From DASRDU01 sp035652435 (lineage in GTDB: Bacteria > Acidobacteriota > Blastocatellia > RBC074), in NCBI GenBank assembly GCA_035652435.1, contig DASRDU010000068.1, forward strand, positions 1 to 64,000: a DNA stretch of 64,000 nucleotides, written 5' to 3'. The notes under the pieces were generated by a model, which was not told the DNA's origin, did no database searches, and saw only the letters and a program-made list of their open reading frames with translations. Position numbers and translations under genes: made by a program. Shown here in pieces: positions 27,689-36,006 of the stretch. The number at the start of each line of letters is the position of its first letter. Within the stretch, counting starts at the first letter, position 1.

Positions 27689-30600
27689 ATGAACAAACTA
27701 CGTCGTAACCAGTTTCGCCAGATCCTCACCATCCTGCTGATCATCTGCCTTTCGCTCCCCGGCACGGCTTTTGGCGCGTCCATCGGCAAAAAGGGCCAGA
27801 AGGATTTCAAGGAAGGCCTCAAGCACGAAGTGGCTGAGCAGTGGGATCAGGCGGCCAACGAATTCGCCAAAGCCGTCGCGGCCGACCCCGGCAACGCCGA
27901 ATACCGGCTGCATCTGTTCCGCGCGCTGCAGGGCGCTTCGATCATGTTCATGAAGCGCGGCGATGAACTGCTCAAGCAGAACGACTATTCGAGCGCCTAC
28001 AACGCCTACCGCCAGGCCGCCGCCTACGACCAGACCAACGAATTGGCGCGCGTCAAGATGGAGCGCATCGTCGAGCAGCAGAAGGCACTGGCCACGGGCG
28101 CGCAGCCGGTCAGCTTCGACCCCAGAACCGGGAACGCCAGAAGCCCTGAAAACATCGAACTGGCTCCGCAGCAGCGCTCGAATGATCTGAGCCAGAACAT
28201 CGTCTGGCGCGAGACCGGGTTCAAGACGCTCGTCACCGGGCTGGCGCAGCGGCTCGGCCTGAACGTGATTATGGACGAGACCGTCAAGGACTCGAAGGTC
28301 TCGCTCCAGCTCCAGAATACGACGGAAGCGAAGGCGCTCGACAACCTGCTGCTTATGACCAAGCACACCTTCGAGCAGATTGACCGCCGCACGATCTTCG
28401 TCTACCAGGACAACCCGACCAACCGCCAGCGCTACGAGCGGCTCTACCTGAAGACCTTCTACCTCGGCAACGTCGAGCTGCAGACGGCCCAGCAGGTCAT
28501 CCAGCAGATGCTGACGGGCACGGCCAAGCAGGCGGTCCCGCTCAAGCAGCAGAACGCGCTCGTGGTGCGCGCCTCGCGGGCCGACCTCAAAGTCATCCAG
28601 CAGATCCTCAACTCGCTCGACAAGAGCCGCCCGGAAGTCGTGATTGACGTGAACATCTATGAGGTGTCGCAGAGCAACCTGCTCCAGATCGGCAACCAGC
28701 TGGCATCCAGTTCATCAACCATCACCTCTCCCGAAAGAAAAATAGAGACGAAGAACGCTAATGGGACGACGACGGTTGAGACGATTCCGGGGACATCAAC
28801 GCTGGTTCCCGGACTCAATAATCTTGCCGGTTTCAGGCCGAATCTCGCCCAGGTCGCGGGCGCGGCTCTGGTCGGTGGCGGGCTCAGTCAGTTCGCGTTC
28901 CTCGGCCTGCCGACATCGGGCCTCAGCCTGCTGCAATCGAAAGGCAACTCCAAACAGCTGGCCAGCACGCAGGTTCATGCGCTCGACGGCGAGCCCAACG
29001 AAACCAAGATCGGTAAAAAGGTGCCGATCAGCCTTGGCGCGGCATTGCCGGGAGTCGTCGGCACTCCGGCGGTCACACCCGGGACCAACGGCGCGGTCGG
29101 GTCCGCGCTCGGCGCGCTGGGAGGTTACGGTGGATACGGCAGCAGCCTCGGCTACAGCAGCATTCAGTATCAGGACGTCGGTCTGGTGATCAAAGTGACG
29201 CCGACGATCTCCAACGACGGCACGGTGCAGGTCAAAATGGATCTGACCTCGAGCGGCGTCGAGGCGGCGGCCACGGCGGAAGAGCGCCTCACGCCGACCA
29301 TCACGCAACGCTCGATCACCACCGTTTCCAGAATCGCCGACGGTCAGACCGCCGTCGTCGCCGGCGTCAAGCAGCAGACTGACGGCAACACGCGCACTTC
29401 GGTCCCGGTGATCGGGATGGTGCCGCTTCTCGGTCGTCTTTTCACGGCCCCCAAACAGGACAACAGCACCAGCGACATCGTCATTACGGTCACGCCGCAC
29501 ATCATCCGTTCGGCGGAAATCAACCCGAAGGATCACCTCGCGAACGGCGTCGGCACGCTCGGCGGCGGCAATTACATCAGCGTCGAAGAGATCATCAGCA
29601 GTGCCCAGACCGAAGAAGAGCAGGAGCGCCGGATGATCGCCGCCCAGAGGGGCAACATTCAGAACCAGACGGCCGGCGCGCCCGTGCAGACCAACAACGC
29701 GCTGGTCGCCGAAACCACCGAGCCGCGCTATAACCCGTCGCCCAAAGTTGATGTCATCAATGACCCGATCCCGACCCCGACGGCTCAGACGGCCTCGAAC
29801 GGCGGTCTGACACAGCCGCCGAGGATCGGCGCTCCCGTTCCGACGCCGACCCCGGCGGTCGCCAGTCAGCCCGACCGGAGGGTGGTCGAGAATGCCAGTC
29901 TGCCGGTGAAACCGAAGCAGCAGCCGACCACTGCCCCGCCGGAGATGCCGAAGAACGTCGTCATCAACGAGGCCGGGCAGCCGAGGAACAAGGCGGCCGT
30001 TGAAGACATCCCTGAAGACCAGCGGCAGTACATTCCTGAAGGGCCGACCGAGCCGGTCAAGCCCGCACAGGTCGTCCCGTCCCGGAGGCCGGAAAACTTC
30101 GACAAGATGATGAAGGAGAAAGCGAAGGAGGCCGAGGCCAATCCAAAACCGGAGCCGGTCAAAACTCCCGAGCAGATCAAGGCCGAGGAAGACGCGGCGA
30201 TCAAAAAGTTCATGTCTGAAGTGCCCCCGGGTCCGGCACAGCCCGTCAAGCCTGCGACTGTCGTCCCTTCCAAACCGAAAGCCAAATCCGGCACACAGCC
30301 TGCGGGCGACAAGCCTGCGGAAAACAAACCCACCGAGAACAAGCCGACGGCTCAGCTTACTGGCAAGCCGGGCGCCGCGATGGTTGAACTCAACATGATG
30401 CCGACGGTCATCAAGGGGCAGGTGGGTAAATCCTTCATCCTGGTGCTGACGCTTGACGGCCAGTCCACCATGACCGGGGCCAACATTGCGCTCAAGTACG
30501 ACCCGAACATGCTGCAGGTCAAGGCGGTGCGCGACGGCGGGCTGCTCGGCCGCCGCCCGGACATCACGCATCAGGTCGAAGGCGGCAACCTGACGATTTC

Positions 30601-30820
30601 GATGCAGCAGGCTTCTGAAAAAGACGGCCCCGTCAAAACCAGCGGGCGGCTGCTGATCGTCGAATTCACCGCGGTCGGCAACGGCCAGACGGCGATTGAC
30701 GTGAACCCGGCGGAAACCCAGCTGATGATGGCCGGCGCGCCGGGCGCCCGCATCAATGCCACCGCCGCCCAGGTGCAGATCAGCGGCGAAGCGGTTTCGC
30801 GGTTGTCGAATGAGCGGTAA
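27689..30820 (+). CDS. gspD: Outer-membrane secretin with C-terminal cohesin-like domain
   Basis: This 1043-residue protein is long for a secretin. Domains: signal peptide (ILTILLIICLSLPGTAFGAS), a TPR-like region (about 35-130, EVAEQWDQAANEFAKAVAAD), an STN/N0-type region (about 165-240), secretin-N repeats (255-330, NVELQTAQQVIQQMLTG), then the secretin core to about 610, including VGLVIKVTPTISNDGTVQVK, EERLTPTITQRSITT, DGQTAVVAGVKQ, VPVIGMVPLLGRLF and DIVITVTPHIIR. Residues about 640-890 are Pro/Lys-rich and probably disordered. The last 140 residues look like a type-I cohesin-like fold (MTGANIALKYDPNMLQVKAV ... GRLLIVEFTAVGNG). It forms the outer-membrane channel; the cohesin-like domain may bind a partner. 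It overlaps the next gene. Confidence 0.92.
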   Translation: MNKLRRNQFRQILTILLIICLSLPGTAFGASIGKKGQKDFKEGLKHEVAEQWDQAANEFAKAVAADPGNAEYRLHLFRALQGASIMFMKRGDELLKQNDYSSAYNAYRQAAAYDQTNELARVKMERIVEQQKALATGAQPVSFDPRTGNARSPENIELAPQQRSNDLSQNIVWRETGFKTLVTGLAQRLGLNVIMDETVKDSKVSLQLQNTTEAKALDNLLLMTKHTFEQIDRRTIFVYQDNPTNRQRYERLYLKTFYLGNVELQTAQQVIQQMLTGTAKQAVPLKQQNALVVRASRADLKVIQQILNSLDKSRPEVVIDVNIYEVSQSNLLQIGNQLASSSSTITSPERKIETKNANGTTTVETIPGTSTLVPGLNNLAGFRPNLAQVAGAALVGGGLSQFAFLGLPTSGLSLLQSKGNSKQLASTQVHALDGEPNETKIGKKVPISLGAALPGVVGTPAVTPGTNGAVGSALGALGGYGGYGSSLGYSSIQYQDVGLVIKVTPTISNDGTVQVKMDLTSSGVEAAATAEERLTPTITQRSITTVSRIADGQTAVVAGVKQQTDGNTRTSVPVIGMVPLLGRLFTAPKQDNSTSDIVITVTPHIIRSAEINPKDHLANGVGTLGGGNYISVEEIISSAQTEEEQERRMIAAQRGNIQNQTAGAPVQTNNALVAETTEPRYNPSPKVDVINDPIPTPTAQTASNGGLTQPPRIGAPVPTPTPAVASQPDRRVVENASLPVKPKQQPTTAPPEMPKNVVINEAGQPRNKAAVEDIPEDQRQYIPEGPTEPVKPAQVVPSRRPENFDKMMKEKAKEAEANPKPEPVKTPEQIKAEEDAAIKKFMSEVPPGPAQPVKPATVVPSKPKAKSGTQPAGDKPAENKPTENKPTAQLTGKPGAAMVELNMMPTVIKGQVGKSFILVLTLDGQSTMTGANIALKYDPNMLQVKAVRDGGLLGRRPDITHQVEGGNLTISMQQASEKDGPVKTSGRLLIVEFTAVGNGQTAIDVNPAETQLMMAGAPGARINATAAQVQISGEAVSRLSNER

Positions 30821-30824
30821 GACA

Positions 30825-31352
30825 ATGAGATTGCGGATCGTGGATTGCGGATTGGGGATTGAAGGGGCGGGTCATCGCTCCCGACATTCCGCATTCCACG
30901 ATTCCGGTTTCACGCTGATCGAACTGATCATCGTGCTGGGCATCCTCTCGATTATGGTCACGGCGGTCTTCCCGATCATTCGCAACGTTGAGAGGCGACA
31001 GAAGGAGCAGGAACTGCGGGAAAGCCTGCGAATGATCCGCCTGGGGATTGACCGGTACAAGAAATTCTGCGAGGCCGGCGGCATTCCGACACTTGAAAGA
31101 AAGCAGGACGACATGTGCTATCCCCTGACGCTGGAGATTCTGGTTGAAGGCGTCACGCCGCCGAACTCAATCAACAAAGTGCGCTTCCTGCCGCGCATCC
31201 CGAAAGACCCGTTGACCGGCTCGGCGGACTGGGGGCTGCGCTCGGCGCAGGATGAGAAGGATACGACGTCGTGGGGCGGGCAGAACGTGTTTGATGTCTA
31301 CTCGAAAAGCACCGGCGTCGCACTCGATGGCCGGAAATACGGCGACTGGTAA
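30825..31352 (+). CDS. GspG-like pseudopilin with a repeat-derived leader peptide
   Basis: The ATG at 30825 (or 30810, overlapping the secretin stop by 11 bases) gives about 175 residues. The prepilin site is SGFTLIELIIVLGILSIMVT, processed after Gly28 with Glu at +5 and a long hydrophobic helix. The globular part has the GspG pattern: RLGIDRYKKFCEAGGIP, DDMCYPLTLEILVEGV, RFLPRIPKDPLTG and WGLRSAQDEKDTTSWGGQNV. The leader is unusually long and is made by translation of a word-array inverted repeat (see the next entry). Neighbouring pseudopilins at 31368 and 31862 share the arrangement. It is probably a component of the type II secretion pseudopilus. Confidence 0.88.
   Translation: MRLRIVDCGLGIEGAGHRSRHSAFHDSGFTLIELIIVLGILSIMVTAVFPIIRNVERRQKEQELRESLRMIRLGIDRYKKFCEAGGIPTLERKQDDMCYPLTLEILVEGVTPPNSINKVRFLPRIPKDPLTGSADWGLRSAQDEKDTTSWGGQNVFDVYSKSTGVALDGRKYGDW
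30827..30905. repeat. Inverted repeat of ATTGCGGA words within the pseudopilin leader region
   Basis: A purine-rich left arm (repeated ATTGCGGAT/GTGGATTGCGGA words, about 30832-30860) and a pyrimidine-rich right arm (CATTCCGCATTCCACGATTC, about 30886-30905) pair imperfectly, with a single-base offset. The array starts right after the secretin stop codon and extends into the pseudopilin reading frame up to the prepilin processing site. It uses words shared with the 24.1 kb repeat. Confidence 0.75.
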
Positions 31353-31367
31353 GTCAGGGCAACCCCG

Positions 31368-31859
31368 ATGAATCGAAGACCGGACATTTCGGATTTCAAA
31401 TCCCGCGCGGCACGCGGCGTGACGCTGCTTGAGCTGATCATCACGATGACCGTCATTTCGATTGTCGTCGCCGGGGCGGTGCCGCTGGTGAAGAATACGA
31501 TCAAGCGGCAGAAGGAAGTCGAGTTGCGGCGCGCCTTGCGCGAAATCCGCCAGGCGATTGATCAGTACAAGACGTTCTGTGACAGGGGCGGGGTCAGCCC
31601 GTTGGATCACAAGCCTGATGATGCCTGCTATCCAACCAGTCTCGACATGCTGGTTGATGGGATCACGCCGCCCAACAAAATAGACAAGATGCGATTCCTG
31701 CGCCGCCTTCCGATAGACCCGATGACCAACTCGACTAAATGGGGGACGCGCGCTGTGCAGGACGACGGCGATTCGGCCGGAGGCAGTGAGAATGTCTTTG
31801 ACGTATTCACCAGATCCGACGGGACTGCACTCGACGGCTCAAGATACAAGGACTGGTAA
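31368..31859 (+). CDS. GspG-like pseudopilin
   Basis: The 163-residue product has a short leader ending AARG, then VTLLELIITMTVISIVVAGA, with Val rather than Phe at +1 but Glu at +5. The globular part closely parallels the previous pseudopilin (REIRQAIDQYKTFCDRGGV, DDACYPTSLDMLVDGITPPN, RFLRRLPIDPMTN, WGTRAVQDDGDSAGGSENVF). It lies 15 bases downstream, probably a tandem duplicate. Both end with a DGxxYxDW motif (DGRKYGDW and DGSRYKDW). Confidence 0.9.
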   Translation: MNRRPDISDFKSRAARGVTLLELIITMTVISIVVAGAVPLVKNTIKRQKEVELRRALREIRQAIDQYKTFCDRGGVSPLDHKPDDACYPTSLDMLVDGITPPNKIDKMRFLRRLPIDPMTNSTKWGTRAVQDDGDSAGGSENVFDVFTRSDGTALDGSRYKDW

Positions 31860-31861
31860 TT

Positions 31862-32281
31862 ATGGCGCCCACTTCGAACCTCTCGCATTCCGCACTCCGG
31901 CGTTCACGCGGCTTCTCACTGATGGAGCTGGTGATTGTCATGACGATCCTCGCGATTCTCGCCTCGATTGCCGTGCCGATTTTCAATGTACACGTCAGGC
32001 ACGCCAAGGAAGTCACACTCATACAGGATCTGGACGCCATGCGCCGCGCGATTGACAATTACACCGTGGACAAACAGAAAGCGCCACAGTCCCTCCAGGA
32101 ACTGGTCACCAGCGGCTACCTGCGCAAAGTCCCGGATGACCCGCTCACCAGATCGGCCGACACCTGGATCACGGAAAATGAAGACACTCCGTTTTCCCCC
32201 GACGCTGCGGCAGGAATCAAGAACGTCCGCAGCGGTGCTGAAGGGGCAGACCAGACAGGTAAGGCTTACAGCGAATACTAA
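31862..32281 (+). CDS. GspG-like pseudopilin, third copy
   Basis: A 139-residue protein whose start follows the previous stop by two bases. The prepilin motif is RGFSLMELVIVMTILAILAS, with Phe at +1 and Glu at +5. The globular domain has EVTLIQDLDAMRRAIDNYTV, KQKAPQSLQELVTSGYLRKV, PDDPLTRSADTWITE and FDVRSGAEG-like IKNVRSGAEGADQTG, the classical GspG pattern. Tight spacing indicates translational coupling with the two preceding copies. Confidence 0.93.
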   Translation: MAPTSNLSHSALRRSRGFSLMELVIVMTILAILASIAVPIFNVHVRHAKEVTLIQDLDAMRRAIDNYTVDKQKAPQSLQELVTSGYLRKVPDDPLTRSADTWITENEDTPFSPDAAAGIKNVRSGAEGADQTGKAYSEY

Positions 32282-32285
32282 AACA

Positions 32286-32395
32286 GAAGTCAGAAGTCGG
32301 AACGATGAATGATGAAGTCAGAAGGATGAAAAGGCAGAGAGGCGAATCAAAAGGCGTGTATTTATTCATCGTTCATCGTTCCGACTTCTGACTTC
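32286..32395. repeat. Word-array inverted repeat with perfect 24-bp arms
   Basis: The left arm (32286-32309, GAAGTCAGAAGTCGGAACGA and four more bases) matches the complement of the right arm (32372-32395) exactly; the pairing continues inward with one base inserted. It lies between the third pseudopilin and the PilM-like gene on the same strand, 5 bases after a stop codon. Words AGTCAGAAG and GATGAA recur with variation within each arm. Confidence 0.85.
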
Positions 32396-32417
32396 ATCCT
32401 ACCGACTACCAACTCCT

Positions 32418-33341
32418 ATGCTCGATTTTCTAACCGCACCGAAACTCCCCAGCACCTCTCTGGCCATTAGTGAAACGCATCTGGCGATGGTCGGGTTGCG
32501 CCCGCGCGGCAAAAATCTCGAAGTCCGGCACATGGGCGTGATGCAAATCCCGGCTGGGCTCGTGCGCCCGCACTTCACCGAGCCGAACGTCTCGAACGAA
32601 GCCACGCTGATTGATTACCTGACGCGCACCGCGGAACAATCGGAACTGAAACGTCTGCGCAAGCTCTCGGTCGCGCTGCCCGAAGCCAGTGCCCGCAGCT
32701 TCGTCGTCGCGCTCGACAGCGAGCCTTCGTCACGCGCCGAGTTGAATCAGATGCTGGAATGGAAGGCCGAACGCAACCTGGGCTGCAAGCCCGCCGACGT
32801 GCGAATGACCAGCCGGCGGCTGGAGACGCTCTCCGGCAAATCGAACTGGCTGGTCGCGGCGGCGCACGAGAAGGTGCTGGAACAGTACGAGCGGATCTTT
32901 GACGAGATGGGCTGGCAGGCCGGCCTGGTCGCGCCGCAGCACCTGGGCGAGGCGCAGTGGCTGATTCGCGCCGAAATCCCCGAAGACCAGGCGATGGTCA
33001 GCCTGAACCCGCGCGGCTTCACGGTCGTCATCGTCCGCGGCCGGGAGCCGATCCTCGTCCGCGAGATCGTCTGCGCGCCCGAAGAACGCGAGGACGAATT
33101 TTACCGCCTCATGATCTATTACCGCGACCGGCTGCTGCCGGAAAGCGGCTCAGGCATGGTCAGCCGGTTGCTGACCATCGGCTCTCCCGAAGAGCAGGAC
33201 AGCTTCCGCCGCACGTTCGAAGCCGCGCTCGAAAGGCATCCCGTGATGCTCAATCCGAACAGCCTCGGCTTCAACCTCAACTCAAACGCCCCGTTCAATC
33301 GTGTCGCCGCCGCCGCCGGACTGGCCTCGCTCGGCTGCTGA
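32418..33341 (+). CDS. PilM-like actin-fold protein
   Basis: The 307-residue protein resembles PilM/GspL-type cytoplasmic actin-like proteins of type IV pilus and type II secretion systems. It begins with a typical beta1-beta2 segment (TSLAISETHLAMVGLRPRGK) and has SVALPEASARSFVVALDSEP, a regulatory helix region (ELNQMLEWKAERNLGCKPAD), VAAAHEKVLEQYERIFDEMG, and a second subdomain (EAQWLIRAEIPEDQAMVSLN, GFTVVIVRGREPILVREI). The final NRVAAAAGLASLGC fits the PilM C-terminus. PilN and PilO partners are not encoded next to it. The position after the pseudopilins supports the role. Confidence 0.82.
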   Translation: MLDFLTAPKLPSTSLAISETHLAMVGLRPRGKNLEVRHMGVMQIPAGLVRPHFTEPNVSNEATLIDYLTRTAEQSELKRLRKLSVALPEASARSFVVALDSEPSSRAELNQMLEWKAERNLGCKPADVRMTSRRLETLSGKSNWLVAAAHEKVLEQYERIFDEMGWQAGLVAPQHLGEAQWLIRAEIPEDQAMVSLNPRGFTVVIVRGREPILVREIVCAPEEREDEFYRLMIYYRDRLLPESGSGMVSRLLTIGSPEEQDSFRRTFEAALERHPVMLNPNSLGFNLNSNAPFNRVAAAAGLASLGC

Positions 33342-33466
33342 AAGTCCGACGGCAACGGCCGGCCTTCGTCACCGCCGAAAGACTCACCACTCACCAGAGG
33401 CAATCGCTGACCAGTCGCCCGGTGCGTGCGCTTCGGCGGCCAATTCTGTTTTCAGGGGAATCACCA

Positions 33467-34183
33467 ATGATCAGCACCACGAACAAATACTTTATTCTGC
33501 CACTGACTTCGCTGCTGCTCGGCGCATTTTTCATTTCAGCCTGTGGCCATCAGAACAATGCCCAGGTCGCGGGCAGCGCACAGCCCGCCCCCGCGGCCTC
33601 GCCGTCGGCGACGGCGAGCGCGCTGTCAGGCACGCCGGCCCCGCCGCCCGGCACAGCGACTTCGGCCACACCGGCTCCGACGGCCAGGGCGGGCGAGCCG
33701 CAGCCCGGCGCCACCGGCCAGCCCAAACAGACGCCGAGTATGAGCCACCTGGCTGTCGTCAAAACGGAAGCGACGCCGACGCCCAAACCGGAGCCAACGC
33801 CGACTCCGGCGGCCACCCCCGTGATCAAAAGAGAAAACGGGAAGATCGTACAGTCGTGGCAGGCCCCGGCGGAATTCGCCAAACTGACGAACCCGGTCGG
33901 GAAGAAGCCTGACGCCGCAAAAACAGGGAAAGCTTTCTACGACGAGCGCTGCGCGGACTGTCACGGCAAGGAGGGCTTGGGCAACGGCCCGATGGCCCGG
34001 CTGAAAAACAAACAGGCCACCAACCTCGCCAGCGAAGTGGTGCAGGCCAACACCGACGGCGAGCTGTTTTACAAGGTCACCAACACGGACAAGGAGCGAC
34101 TCCCTCACCCGAAAAGCCAGGAGCGCTTCACCGACGAGCAGCGGTGGTACATCGTGGCTTACCTGCGAACGCTCAAGCGCTGA
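33467..34183 (+). CDS. c-type cytochrome lipoprotein
   Basis: The 238-residue product starts at the ATG at 33467 (AGGGG upstream). It has a lipoprotein signal ending in the lipobox ISAC, so it is probably anchored by Cys24 to a membrane. Residues 30-125 form a low-complexity Pro/Ala/Thr linker with TPTPKPEPTPTP-type repeats. The last 100 residues are a class I cytochrome c: the haem motif CADCH at 162-166 in FYDERCADCHGKEGLGNGPM, then FYKVTNTDKERLPHPKSQER and QRWYIVAYLRTL. It probably acts as an electron carrier or domain of a terminal reductase. A terminator follows. Confidence 0.88.
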   Translation: MISTTNKYFILPLTSLLLGAFFISACGHQNNAQVAGSAQPAPAASPSATASALSGTPAPPPGTATSATPAPTARAGEPQPGATGQPKQTPSMSHLAVVKTEATPTPKPEPTPTPAATPVIKRENGKIVQSWQAPAEFAKLTNPVGKKPDAAKTGKAFYDERCADCHGKEGLGNGPMARLKNKQATNLASEVVQANTDGELFYKVTNTDKERLPHPKSQERFTDEQRWYIVAYLRTLKR

Positions 34184-34208
34184 CGGCCTGAATTGCACAA
34201 CGGAATTT

Positions 34209-34250
34209 AAGGGGCGAAGCGGTAAAACCACTGCTTCGCCCCTTCTGGTT
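34209..34250 (+). terminator. Intrinsic terminator after the cytochrome gene
   Basis: A perfect 12-bp stem (AAGGGGCGAAGC at 34209-34220 with its complement at 34233-34244), with a 12-base loop, followed by CTGGTTTT. It is 26 bases after the cytochrome stop codon. Confidence 0.82.
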
Positions 34251-34355
34251 TTCGGCCTCAACCCTGCGATCTCCCGCCGCAGTTGATTATCTTCAATTCC
34301 CCTGACATCCGAAGCGCCCCGGTCGTCGTAATCCATACCGGGAGGCAGAGATAAA

Positions 34356-35093
34356 TTGAGCAGCGAAGAATTCAGAGAGTCGGCGGCTCTGTATGCCGTT
34401 GGTGCGCTCGACCCGCTTTCGGCCCGCAGGTTTGAAACTTACCTGCATACGGCCACCAGCGCGGAGTGGAGGGAGTTCCGCGAACTGACTGAAACCGCTG
34501 CACTCCTGCCGCTGGCGCTGCCGCAGGCCCTGCCCTCCACGCAGCTCAAGCAGCGCGTACTCGCCGACTTTGCCAGAACAAAGCATAGCAACGTGGTCTT
34601 CCTTACCCGCCCGACCGGCGGCATTTCACCGGCCTCGCGCAGACTGCTGATTGCGGCGTCCGTCGTGCTGGCTTTCGGCAGCGTCCTGCTGTACTGGCAG
34701 AACCGCCAGCTCGCCGCGCAACTTGCGGCCGCGCGGCAACAGCGGGAGACGATGATCTCACCGACCACCCGCGTGATTGCGCTCACCGGGGATGCCGCGC
34801 CGCAGGCCAGCGCCAGACTCCTCTGGGACACGGTGCAGCAGCAGTGGATAATTTACATTCACAACCTTCCCGAACTGCCCGCGGACAAGGACTATCAACT
34901 CTGGTATCTCACTTCCGATCAGAATAAGGTCAGCGCCGCGGTCTTTCGGACGGACGCGCAGGGGCGCGGCGAGCTGAGGCTTTCCGTCCCGCCTTCGATC
35001 ACTAATCAACTCGCGGCAACCGCCGTGACGCTCGAACCCAGAGGCGGTTCGCCTCAACCCACCGGGCAAACCTTCCTCAAAGGCACAATCTGA
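34356..35093 (+). CDS. RskA-type anti-sigma factor without adjacent sigma gene
   Basis: This 245-residue membrane protein starts at a TTG with the strong site GGGAGG upstream, and no ATG is available. The N-terminal helical part (residues 1-80, EFRESAALYAVGALDPLSAR) has the RskA-like pattern and lacks the HxxxCxxC zinc motif. One membrane segment (LLIAASVVLAFGSVLLYW) follows. The C-terminal domain (about 120-245) has the RskA signature: WIIYIHNLPELPADKDYQLW, YLTSDQNKVSAAVFRTD, ELRLSVPP and AVTLEPRGGSPQPTG. RskA proteins are released by proteolysis to free an ECF sigma factor. No sigma gene lies nearby, so its partner must be elsewhere. Confidence 0.87.
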   Translation: MSSEEFRESAALYAVGALDPLSARRFETYLHTATSAEWREFRELTETAALLPLALPQALPSTQLKQRVLADFARTKHSNVVFLTRPTGGISPASRRLLIAASVVLAFGSVLLYWQNRQLAAQLAAARQQRETMISPTTRVIALTGDAAPQASARLLWDTVQQQWIIYIHNLPELPADKDYQLWYLTSDQNKVSAAVFRTDAQGRGELRLSVPPSITNQLAATAVTLEPRGGSPQPTGQTFLKGTI

Positions 35094-35320
35094 CTGCCAG
35101 GGACGTGCGGGTTCTCACGACCACGCCTGAACCTGCTGCGTTCACCGTAGATTGAGCCGGGCAGTGCGTGATTTCGCGCGGGGGTGGGAATCTTTTCATA
35201 CTCCACCTCAATTGATTTCTCCGGTCGCCCGTAATCCACTCTCTTTCCTCAGGCACACAGCTTGCACTATAAACAGCGTATTCTGGGAAAGCGCACTGCT
35301 GAACCGAGAGGTCGGAGATT

Positions 35321-35773
35321 ATGAGTGCAACTTCAATAACCCAGCTGATCCGCTGTCCGTCCTGCGGGGTCACCAATCGCGTCGGACTCAATCCACAGTC
35401 TCCGAATCTCGAGCCTGTCTGCGGCAGATGCAAAACCCCTTTGCCGGCTTTTTCACCGCCGGTGACAGTCACTGATACCAGTTTCGCCAGCGTGGTTGAA
35501 GGCTCGCCGTTGCCGGTGCTGCTTGATCTGTGGGCGCCCTGGTGCGGGCCGTGCCGGATGATTGCGCCGGTGATTGACCAGCTGGCCGCCGAATTGTCAG
35601 GGCGCGCGCTCGTCGCGAAACTCAACGTGGACGAGAACCCGATCACCTCTTCGCGCTTCGGCGTGCAGAGCATCCCGACCCTGATCATCATGAAAAACGG
35701 GCGCGAGGTCGGGCGCCTCCTTGGGGTGCAGCCCAAGGCGGAAATCCTGCGCAGATTGCAGCCGCTGATGTGA
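35321..35773 (+). CDS. trxC: Thioredoxin 2 (zinc-ribbon type)
   Basis: The 150-residue protein has an N-terminal zinc ribbon with two CxxC pairs (Cys12/Cys15 in RCPSCG, Cys34/Cys37 in VCGRCK), then a thioredoxin fold with the active-site motif WCGPC (Cys75 and Cys78), LNVDENPITSSRFGVQSIPT carrying the cis-Pro, and LIIMKNGREVGRLLG. This domain order and length match TrxC, a cytoplasmic disulphide reductase linked to oxidative stress. GAGGTCGGAG lies before the ATG. Confidence 0.94.
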   Translation: MSATSITQLIRCPSCGVTNRVGLNPQSPNLEPVCGRCKTPLPAFSPPVTVTDTSFASVVEGSPLPVLLDLWAPWCGPCRMIAPVIDQLAAELSGRALVAKLNVDENPITSSRFGVQSIPTLIIMKNGREVGRLLGVQPKAEILRRLQPLM

Positions 35774-36006
35774 AATGGAGCGGGCGGAGGCGGCGCGATT
35801 TTTTCGGCCCCCTTACCACCCTGCGAAGAACTTCCCAACCGCCCGCCTGAATTACTCCCGGTTGCAAAGGCACAATCATGGCTGATGGATTAGCGGGCTG
35901 CTTCAAAACAGCCCGGAGGGAACCGCCCTGACGGTCGAAAGATTGTTGAGATTGCGGGCTCGCTCGCCCTAGTCGCCCGATGATTACCAACAGGGAGGTT
36001 AAGACT

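Noticed and set aside
28796..30571. 591-codon minus-strand open frame
   Set aside because: Antisense to the secretin gene; Arg/Gly/Leu-rich and no start signal.
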